Below are positions 6,961-13,202 of a stretch of DNA of 26,848 bases, in pieces. Numbering within the stretch: position 1 is the first letter of the stretch; every line of letters starts with the position of its first letter. The position numbers and the translations under genes were made by a program. The stretch spans positions 1 to 26,848 of the forward strand of contig UQAU01000025.1 of assembly GCA_900539035.1 (NCBI GenBank). The letters run 5' to 3'. Source of the DNA: an uncultured Collinsella sp. (GTDB lineage Bacteria; Actinomycetota; Coriobacteriia; Coriobacteriales; Coriobacteriaceae). Under the pieces are notes generated by a model. It searched no databases and was not told the DNA's origin. It worked only from the letters and a program-made list of their open reading frames with translations.

Positions 6961-8573
6961 TACGCCTTGACGGTCGCAACGCCCCTGAAGGACATGCTCG
7001 TCGTGCCGATGCCCTTGAAGCCATCGAGGGCCTCGCCGTTGGGCGCAGTGGACGGATCGTCCCAGGAAGCGGAGACGGTCTTGACGTGGACAACGGGGTA
7101 CAGAACGGCGTTGTCGGCAATGATGTCGAAGCACTCGTTCCACTTCTTCTGCTGCTCGTCGCCCTCGGCGGCAAGAGCCTCGTCCATGAGACTGTGGAGC
7201 TTCTGCCACTCAGCGGACTCCTTCCACGGGCAACGGGTCTGCATCCAGACGTTGTCGCCGTACCACCAGTTGAGCAGCAGGTCGGGGTCGGCGCCGAAGC
7301 AGGAAGGATCGCCAGGGGCAAGGAGGATATCGTAGGCCTCGCCGCCGTCGATGGCAGCGTAGGTGGCCGGCGAGGTATCGGTCTGGATGGTCACATCGAA
7401 GCCGAGAGCGTCGAGGTCGTTCTTGACCTGGGCGGCCATGCCCTTAATCTGCTCGTTGTCGGTGGTGCGCAGGGTGATGGCACCCGGGGTGATGCCAGAC
7501 TCCTCGATGAGCTTCTTAGCCTTCTTGGCGTCGGTCTTGTACACCGTGGAAGCCTCATGATAGTTGGTGAAGCTCTTGGGCAGGTAGCAGCTGGCAGCGG
7601 TGGCAAGGCCGGCGAAGGTGTTGCTGACCATCTTCTCGGTGTCGAGCGCATACATGACAGCCTGACGGACCTTGACGTTGTTCCAAGGCTCCTTGGCGAC
7701 GTTGAACATGATGAAGCGGGTGCCGAAACCCTGAACGTTATCGATCTTGCAGCCGGCGCTCTCAAGCTGGTCGACGGCGTCAGCGGTAACGAGCTCCATA
7801 ACGAGCGTGGAGCCCTCCTGCTGAGCGGTAACGCGAGCGGTGGGGTCGGTCAGGATGCTGTACTGGATCTTCTTATCCTCGGCAGCATACTCACCGTTGT
7901 ACTCAGGATTGGGAACCAGGGTGATCTCGGTATCGGAAATAGAGTCGTACATCCAGGGGCCGGAACCGATCGGCTGCTTGGCGCGATCCTCCTCGGTCTG
8001 GGTGGCCGGGGTAACGCGGACGATGGCAAGACGATCCTTGAGCAGGGAGAAGTTGGGGACCTTGGTCTTGACCGTCACGGTGCTGGCGTCCTTGGCCTCG
8101 ATGGACTCGAAAGGCTGGAAGAACGGAGCATAGGTAGCGGAAGCTGCGCAAGCGGTGTAGGAGGCAACGACATCGTCAGCGGTGACCTCGGTGCCATCGG
8201 AGAACTTGGCGCCCTTGCGGATGGTGACCTCGAAAGTGGTGTCGTCCACAGACTTGGGATCGTCGGTGGCGAGCTCGTTGAAGGTGCTGTAGTCGTGGTA
8301 ATCGATGCCGTAGAGGCCCTCGACGACGTGCCAGTTAGCACCCAGGCCCACAGCGGAGCCGGTGCTGGCGGGATCGAAGCTGGACGGAGCGTAAGCGGAA
8401 CCAGCGGTGATCACGCCGCCGCCACGGTTGGCGGAATCGGTGGAACCGGAAGCGGAACCCTCGTCGCTAGAGCTGCCACCGCAGCCGGTGAGACCAAGCC
8501 CTGCGACAGCAGCGACGCTGCCGGTGAGGCCGAGGAACGAACGCCTGGACATACCCTTGTTGATGATGGCCAT
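6960..8573 (-). CDS. ABC transporter substrate-binding lipoprotein, family 5 (peptide/nickel/sugar-acid type)
   Basis: A 537-residue extracytoplasmic binding protein that would be anchored to the membrane and deliver substrate to the permease. The N-terminus carries a twin-arginine motif (RRSFLG, arginines at 10-11), a hydrophobic stretch, and a lipobox LTGC with the lipidated cysteine at 31, followed by a Gly/Ser linker. The family 5 signature is visible as IRKGAKFSDGTEVTADDVV around residue 130. Start ATG 8573 is chosen because AGGAGA lies just upstream; the ATG 15 bases earlier lacks a site. First gene of the operon. Family 5 proteins bind peptides, nickel, sialic acid or oligosaccharides; the downstream esterase and aldolase favour an acylated sugar-acid-like ligand, which is only inference. 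Confidence 0.92.
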   Translation of the reverse strand: MAIINKGMSRRSFLGLTGSVAAVAGLGLTGCGGSSSDEGSASGSTDSANRGGGVITAGSAYAPSSFDPASTGSAVGLGANWHVVEGLYGIDYHDYSTFNELATDDPKSVDDTTFEVTIRKGAKFSDGTEVTADDVVASYTACAASATYAPFFQPFESIEAKDASTVTVKTKVPNFSLLKDRLAIVRVTPATQTEEDRAKQPIGSGPWMYDSISDTEITLVPNPEYNGEYAAEDKKIQYSILTDPTARVTAQQEGSTLVMELVTADAVDQLESAGCKIDNVQGFGTRFIMFNVAKEPWNNVKVRQAVMYALDTEKMVSNTFAGLATAASCYLPKSFTNYHEASTVYKTDAKKAKKLIEESGITPGAITLRTTDNEQIKGMAAQVKNDLDALGFDVTIQTDTSPATYAAIDGGEAYDILLAPGDPSCFGADPDLLLNWWYGDNVWMQTRCPWKESAEWQKLHSLMDEALAAEGDEQQKKWNECFDIIADNAVLYPVVHVKTVSASWDDPSTAPNGEALDGFKGIGTTSMSFRGVATVKA

Positions 8574-8642
8574 GTCTTCTCCTATCAATAGAGAATCTTA
8601 CTCGGGAGCACCTAGACTTGCCCCCGCGCAACTTGCGGACGA

Positions 8643-8670
8643 TATATACCTTACCTACCGACGAACCCAA
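8643..8670 (-). promoter_or_regulatory. Candidate promoter of the transporter operon
   Basis: On the minus strand a -10-like TATATA (8648-8643) lies 16 bases from a weak -35-like TTGGGT (8670-8665). Transcription would start near 8636, giving a leader of about 63 bases. The -35 match is poor, and a TATGTAT repeat at 8692-8706 is an alternative -10. Confidence 0.3.
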
Positions 8671-8691
8671 CTGAGGTGCCGCGCTCGGCGA

Positions 8692-8774
8692 CCGATACAT
8701 ACATACGCTTGAACGGTATTTACTACCGTTCACCGAATTCGTTGACAAACGATTCGCCAGACAGTATGTATCGG
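8692..8774. repeat. Widely spaced 11-bp inverted repeat flanking the operator-like palindrome
   Basis: CCGATACATAC at 8692-8702 is matched exactly by its complement GTATGTATCGG at 8764-8774, with 61 bases between. The pair brackets the palindrome at 8710-8732. It may be two opposed binding sites or two opposed -10 elements. Confidence 0.45.
8710..8732. promoter_or_regulatory. Operator-like palindrome
   Basis: TGAACGGTA and its exact complement TACCGTTCA are separated by 5 bases (TTTAC). The 23-bp site has the size and symmetry of a binding site for a dimeric regulator. It lies 137 bases upstream of the binding-protein start. No regulator gene for the operon is present in the window, so the protein that binds is unknown. 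Confidence 0.5.
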
Positions 8775-8936
8775 CGAGGTGAGATATCAGTCTTCGTCAA
8801 CCCGCAGGATAGCAGGTTTTCGCTTGGGTTAGTCAAACGTTTTAGCGTTAATAAAACCCGAAACCAGCAGGCAATCATGGCGAAATAAATGGTTGAAAAT
8901 CGCGCAATCATGTATATCAGTTGTTTAGGCTCGTGT

Positions 8937-10877
8937 TTAGCTATCAGAATGGCCAGCCGCCGCCTCGGCGCGCTCGGCATTCCATGCAACGAGCGCCTCG
9001 TGGACCGCCTTGGCAACATCGGCAGGTATGCCGCGAACTTCCGCGATCTCTTGCTCGCTCGCCGCGCGTAAACGCTTCATCGAGCCAAAATGGCGCATAA
9101 GGGCACGTTTTCTGGTGGGTCCCACGCCTGGAACGTCATCGAGTACCGAAACCGTCATGGCTTTATCGCGCAACTCACGATGGAATGTAATTGCAAAACG
9201 GTGCGACTCATCGCGTACCTGTTTAATTAGATAGAGCGACGCAGACCCGGTCGGCAGCACGACAGGAGTCTCGTCCCAAGGCACAAAAACTTCCTCGTCG
9301 GCCTTCGCCAAGCCACAAACTGGTATATCGAGCCCAAGAGCCTCAAGTTGCTTGATCGCAGCGGTCAATTGCGGCTTACCGCCATCAACAACGAGCAAAT
9401 CGGGGCGAGATCCAAAGCGCTCGTCGGCCATACGCTCGGGAGCATAGCGTCGTCCCAAAACCTCGGACATCGACACGAAGTCGTTTGCCTCGTCCAATTC
9501 GGCCTGAATTTTAAAACGACGGTACTGGCTCTTGTCGGCGCGCCCGTTTGTAAACACCACCATCGAGGCGACGGTAAAGGTTCCGTGCAGCGTCGAGATA
9601 TCGAAGCACTCGATACGCATCGGCGGCGCCGGCAGCGCCAGCGCGCTTTCGAGCTCTAGGAGCGCCTGATTGGTGCGGTCGTCAGCGTACCCCGTTCGCA
9701 TCATGTAGCGCATGAGGGCATGGCGCGCATTTTTGGATGCCATATCGAGCAAACGGTGCTTTTCGCCACGCTGCGGCCTATGGAGATGGCAGGAACGCTC
9801 GCGCTTGCCTGCAAGCCACTCCCCCAGCGCCTCCGCATCCTCAAGCTCGACAGAGAGGTTTATCTCAGCTGGAATATCAGCCGTCTCGTCGTAATAGCGC
9901 TTAAGAAAGCCCGATTGAAGTTCCTCTTCGTCGACATCCAAACCCTTATCGAGAATAAACTCGCAGGTTCGAACCGTTCGACCCTCACGCACGACAAAGA
10001 CGCAAGCGGCGGAGATGGTCTCCTCGCGATAGAAACCGATGACATCGATATCGACACTGGAGGGAAAAACGACTTGCTGACGGTCGTCCAGACCCCTGAT
10101 GACCTCCAAACGACGTTTGACGCGGGCAGCGCGCTCAAAGTCGAGCGCCTCGGCGGCATCCGTCATCTCGGAGGTCAGCTCATCGACGACATCCTTGCGA
10201 TGGCCCGACAAAAAGCGCTCGACACGCTTGACGTTCTTGGCATAGTCTGCCGGGGAAATCGCGCCGACACACGCACCCGGGCCGCGCCCGACATGGTAGT
10301 CAAAGCAGGGACGCCCGTTTTGCGCGCAAATCATATTGACGATGTCTTCCTCGCCCTTGTGGGACTCGACGATACGACGACAACGACGCCACTCCGCACA
10401 AGAAGCCGAGCAGATCGGAATCACCTTGCGCAGCGTATCAATGGTCTCACGCGCCGCGCGGCTGTCTGTATAGGGACCAAAATAACGCGTTCCCGGCTTA
10501 TGGCGCTCACGCGTATATTTGATAGCTGGGAACAGATCGCTCTTGGTGATAGCGATAAAGGGATAGCTCTTGTCGTCCTTAAGGTCCACATTAAAGTACG
10601 GATGGTACTGACCAATCAAATTGCGTTCGAGCACCAACGCCTCATGCTCGGTCTCCACCACGATATAGTCAAAGCTCGCCACCAGCTGCATCATCAGCGG
10701 GATCTTTTGACGCTCATCCTGCAGTGTCACGTATTGACGCATGCGGGCGCGCAGGTTTTTCGCCTTGCCCACGTAGATGACATCGCCCTTGGCATCCTTC
10801 CAAAGGTAGCATCCGGGCTGTGTGGGAACGCGCGAAACCTGCTCGGCAAGCGTTGGAATGTTGTCGTGACCGGCCAC
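8937..10877 (-). CDS. uvrC: UvrABC system protein C (excision endonuclease)
   Basis: A 646-residue nuclease that makes both incisions around a lesion marked by UvrB. In order it shows: a GIY-YIG domain (PGCYLWKD and VIYVGKAKNLRARM, about 21-46), a UVR motif for UvrB binding (EALDFERAARVKRRLEVIRGL, about 215-235), the RNase-H-like endonuclease domain (RIECFDIS, DLLVVDGGKPQL and a histidine in DESHRFAITFH), and a C-terminal helix-hairpin-helix pair (VPGVGPTRKRALMRHFG). The start is uncertain by two codons: GTG 10883 directly follows the murJ TAG, whereas GTG 10877 has AGGTAGG at a proper distance and is preferred. Last gene of a ybaK-murJ-uvrC run. No domain or motif appears to be missing. Confidence 0.96.
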   Translation of the reverse strand: MAGHDNIPTLAEQVSRVPTQPGCYLWKDAKGDVIYVGKAKNLRARMRQYVTLQDERQKIPLMMQLVASFDYIVVETEHEALVLERNLIGQYHPYFNVDLKDDKSYPFIAITKSDLFPAIKYTRERHKPGTRYFGPYTDSRAARETIDTLRKVIPICSASCAEWRRCRRIVESHKGEEDIVNMICAQNGRPCFDYHVGRGPGACVGAISPADYAKNVKRVERFLSGHRKDVVDELTSEMTDAAEALDFERAARVKRRLEVIRGLDDRQQVVFPSSVDIDVIGFYREETISAACVFVVREGRTVRTCEFILDKGLDVDEEELQSGFLKRYYDETADIPAEINLSVELEDAEALGEWLAGKRERSCHLHRPQRGEKHRLLDMASKNARHALMRYMMRTGYADDRTNQALLELESALALPAPPMRIECFDISTLHGTFTVASMVVFTNGRADKSQYRRFKIQAELDEANDFVSMSEVLGRRYAPERMADERFGSRPDLLVVDGGKPQLTAAIKQLEALGLDIPVCGLAKADEEVFVPWDETPVVLPTGSASLYLIKQVRDESHRFAITFHRELRDKAMTVSVLDDVPGVGPTRKRALMRHFGSMKRLRAASEQEIAEVRGIPADVAKAVHEALVAWNAERAEAAAGHSDS

Positions 10878-10883
10878 GTGCAC

Positions 10884-12566
10884 CTACCTGCGACGAAGCA
10901 GCGCCGAGACCTCGGGCATCTTAAGGACGACGGCAAGGCCAAAGGTAACAGCAAGCGAGACGACACCCGCAACGCAAACGTAGCCAAGAGTAATCAGAAT
11001 CGAGCCGCCAAGTGCCCCGACAAAGTGTTCAAGCGCCCACATGACGCCGGCGCCCGCGGCAGCACCTAGGCCACCGAGCAAAAGGCCAAAGAAACCGCCA
11101 TGTAGGATAGATTTGACCTGAAGGCCACGCAGGCGACGACGCAGCCACCACAGCGAACAGCCGACCAAGATCACGTAGTCGACGACATACGAAAGCGCGA
11201 TTGCCGGCATACCGAAGCCCAGCACAACGCCAAACAGCAGAACCGAGCCGGCCTGGCCGATGGCGGAATACAGGCAATAGCGGCTATAGGGCTTCATGTC
11301 GAGCAAGGCAGAGAAGCTCTTCTGCATCAACACGACCACGCCGTAGAGCGGCAGCGAGAGCGCCAGGTAGACAAGGTACTCGGACACCAGCGTCACGCCG
11401 GATTCATCGAACTTGCCAGCACAGTAGATCATGTTGAGCGGACGCGCGAAGACAATCAGGTACAGCGCGAACGGAATCAGGAAGAACAGCATCTGGGCGA
11501 CGCCACGCGAAATGCCCGTGCGAACGCTGTCGTAATCCTTCTCCTGTGCGTCGTGAGAGAGCTCGGTATAAAGCGCCGTCGAAAGCGAGGCGGCAATCAG
11601 CGCGTAGGGTAGCGTGTACCACAGGCGCGCATAGGCGATGACGGAAGGGCCAGTCTCGGGCTGGACCACCAGCGCGGCAGCGTTGGTGATAGAAGTCGAG
11701 ACAAACATGCACACCGTGGCGAGCAGCGTCGGGATACCGAGCGCAATCGTCTGGCGCAGCGCGGGGTCCTTAAAGTCGATATGGATATGGGGATGCACGC
11801 CGTGCTTGCCGAGCGCGGGGATCTGACATGCCATCTGAACAAAGACACCGAGGGTCGTACCGGCCGCAATCAAGATGATGCCGGCGCGTTCGCCAAACTG
11901 TGCGGACACGGGCGCAAAACCCATAAAGCTCGCAATGACGATCACATTGTTGAGGACCGGGGCAAACGTCGACCAGAAGTAGTCGCGGTGTGCGTTGAGA
12001 ACGCCCGAGAACACCGAGCCCAAACCATAAAACAGAATCTGGATGGCAAAGAAACGGAACATGAACGCAGCGGTATCCATGCTGCCGCCGTCACCCGAAA
12101 GGAACGATTGCGTCCAGATAAAGCCCGGGGCGAACACGGTCCCCAGCAACGAAATGCCACCCAGCACCAAAAGCAGAATGCCGAGCAGGTTGCCCACGTA
12201 CTCGTTCGAGGCCTCGCGACCCTGCTCACGCCTCACGCCCATGTACACGGGCAAAAACGCCGTCACGAGCATGCCGCCCATCACGAGTTCGTAGAGCATA
12301 TTGGGCAGGTTGTTGGCGACCTGATAGGAGGACGAGAGTAGCGACATGCCAATAGCGGCCGCCATTGCCCACGTTCGGATAAAACCGGTAACGCGAGACA
12401 CGATGGTCAGGATGGTCATAAGCCCGGCGGAACGACCAACCGTGGAGTAGTCCGACGAGCCCATGTCGTCAGCGTCATCTCGCGACGAAGAAGCTTCGGA
12501 TGAGGGCGTCTGAGGCGCAGATTCTTTTGCAAAATGAGCTCCGCACTTCAATTCTTCCTGCGGCAT
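10884..12566 (-). CDS. murJ: Lipid II flippase MurJ (MviN)
   Basis: A 560-residue polytopic membrane protein of the MOP exporter superfamily that flips lipid-linked peptidoglycan precursor. After about 45 polar, acidic N-terminal residues come roughly fourteen hydrophobic segments. The family start (STVGRSAGLMTILTIVSRVTGF), NNLPNMLYELVMGGMLVTAFLPVY, and the later SFSALLDMKPYSRY region are all recognisable. ATG 12566 lies 3 bases after the ybaK stop and has GAGAGGA upstream, inside ybaK, implying coupling. Its TAG touches the uvrC start. It lacks the long kinase-like C-terminal domain of mycobacterial MviN. The polar N-terminal extension could be a start artefact (a second Met occurs at residue 35), but only the first ATG has a ribosome site. 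Confidence 0.93.
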   Translation of the reverse strand: MPQEELKCGAHFAKESAPQTPSSEASSSRDDADDMGSSDYSTVGRSAGLMTILTIVSRVTGFIRTWAMAAAIGMSLLSSSYQVANNLPNMLYELVMGGMLVTAFLPVYMGVRREQGREASNEYVGNLLGILLLVLGGISLLGTVFAPGFIWTQSFLSGDGGSMDTAAFMFRFFAIQILFYGLGSVFSGVLNAHRDYFWSTFAPVLNNVIVIASFMGFAPVSAQFGERAGIILIAAGTTLGVFVQMACQIPALGKHGVHPHIHIDFKDPALRQTIALGIPTLLATVCMFVSTSITNAAALVVQPETGPSVIAYARLWYTLPYALIAASLSTALYTELSHDAQEKDYDSVRTGISRGVAQMLFFLIPFALYLIVFARPLNMIYCAGKFDESGVTLVSEYLVYLALSLPLYGVVVLMQKSFSALLDMKPYSRYCLYSAIGQAGSVLLFGVVLGFGMPAIALSYVVDYVILVGCSLWWLRRRLRGLQVKSILHGGFFGLLLGGLGAAAGAGVMWALEHFVGALGGSILITLGYVCVAGVVSLAVTFGLAVVLKMPEVSALLRRR

Positions 12567-12569
12567 CGC

Positions 12570-13070
12570 TCAGTCCTCTCTCGTAATCGCGGCAACCGTC
12601 GCCCCGCAAAATGCAATTAAATCATCGGGTGCAAGCTCGAGCTGATAACCACGCTTGCCTCCCGAAATAAAAATGGTATCCCAAAGGACGCATGTCTCAT
12701 CAATGAGCGTCCGGTAGCGTTTTTTCATGCCGACCGGGCTGCAGCCGCCGCGAACGTAGCCAGTCGCCGCAAGCAAATCCTTCACATGCATCATGGCCAA
12801 GGACTTCTCCCCCGCGGCACGCGCGGCGGACTTTAGATCGAGCTCGTCGGCAACAGGGATGCAGCACACGACATAGTCGTTGGACGGTGTCACGCAGACC
12901 AAAGTCTTAAATCCTTGACCGGGCTCCTCGCCAAGCTGCTCCGAAATCGCGACCCCCAGGCCCACCGACTCATCACCATCGTCTTCGTACGTATGTAGAA
13001 CATAGGAAATGCCGGCGCTTTCCAGCTCGCGCATCGCATTGGTTTTTGGCGTCTTTACAGCCTTTGCCAT
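12570..13070 (-). CDS. ybaK: YbaK/EbsC-type aminoacyl-tRNA deacylase
   Basis: A 166-residue editing protein expected to hydrolyse mischarged Cys-tRNA(Pro), acting freely in the cytoplasm. The family features are the lysine in GFKTLV (Lys55), LVCVTPSNDYVVCCIPVADELDLK, and the C-terminal YVRGGCSPVGMKKRY signature that lines the substrate pocket, followed by ISGGKRGYQLELAPDDL. Length is normal. The ATG has AAAGGA 6 bases upstream. It is the first gene of a run with murJ and uvrC. A TATACT box (13113-13108 on the minus strand) would give a leader of about 30 bases, but no convincing -35 accompanies it. Confidence 0.93.
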   Translation of the reverse strand: MAKAVKTPKTNAMRELESAGISYVLHTYEDDGDESVGLGVAISEQLGEEPGQGFKTLVCVTPSNDYVVCCIPVADELDLKSAARAAGEKSLAMMHVKDLLAATGYVRGGCSPVGMKKRYRTLIDETCVLWDTIFISGGKRGYQLELAPDDLIAFCGATVAAITRED

Positions 13071-13107
13071 GACATATCCTTTCCCTCACATTCGGACGCA
13101 AGGATTA

Positions 13108-13113
13108 AGTATA
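13108..13113 (-). promoter_or_regulatory. Candidate -10 element for ybaK-murJ-uvrC
   Basis: TATACT on the minus strand lies 37 bases before the ybaK ATG. No good -35 hexamer is found 16-18 bases upstream, so the assignment rests on the -10 match and position alone. Confidence 0.28.
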
Positions 13114-13151
13114 TGTCCAATTCGGCTGCATACGTCACTTCGGCACAGCAA

Positions 13152-13182
13152 GCGCCATCGAATCATAAGGAGTCGATGGCGC
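13152..13182 (-). terminator. Perfect 10-bp hairpin downstream of uvrA
   Basis: GCGCCATCGA and its exact complement enclose an 11-base loop, 20 bases after the uvrA stop. On the minus strand TTGCTGTG follows, not a U-tract, so termination would be weak or factor-dependent. Its position between two same-strand units makes a 3'-end role likely. Confidence 0.5.
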
Positions 13183-13202
13183 CCATAAGCTGAATCTCCT
13201 AT

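Larger units (their letters stand above)
8574..8936. other. 363-bp intergenic control region without a credible gene
   Basis: This AT-richer region lies between the uvrC stop and the start of the binding-protein gene, both on the minus strand. It holds a promoter-like box, three inverted repeats and one direct repeat, listed separately. A 70-codon plus-strand open frame (8676-8888) has no ribosome site and no recognisable protein. No clear terminator for uvrC was found here. Confidence 0.6.

Noticed and set aside
7086..8591. A 501-codon plus-strand frame
   Set aside because: Antisense shadow of the binding-protein gene, which has a signal peptide, lipobox and family signature.
8742..8770. 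Plus-strand promoter with TTGACA and TATGTA
   Set aside because: The -35 is perfect and the spacer is 17 bases, but the -10 matches only three positions and no plus-strand gene follows; kept only as part of the inverted-repeat finding.
8676..8888. A 70-codon plus-strand frame in the control region
   Set aside because: No ribosome site, no recognisable sequence, and it overlaps several inverted repeats that better explain the region.
9720..11069. A 449-codon plus-strand frame
   Set aside because: Antisense to uvrC and the end of murJ, both certain genes.
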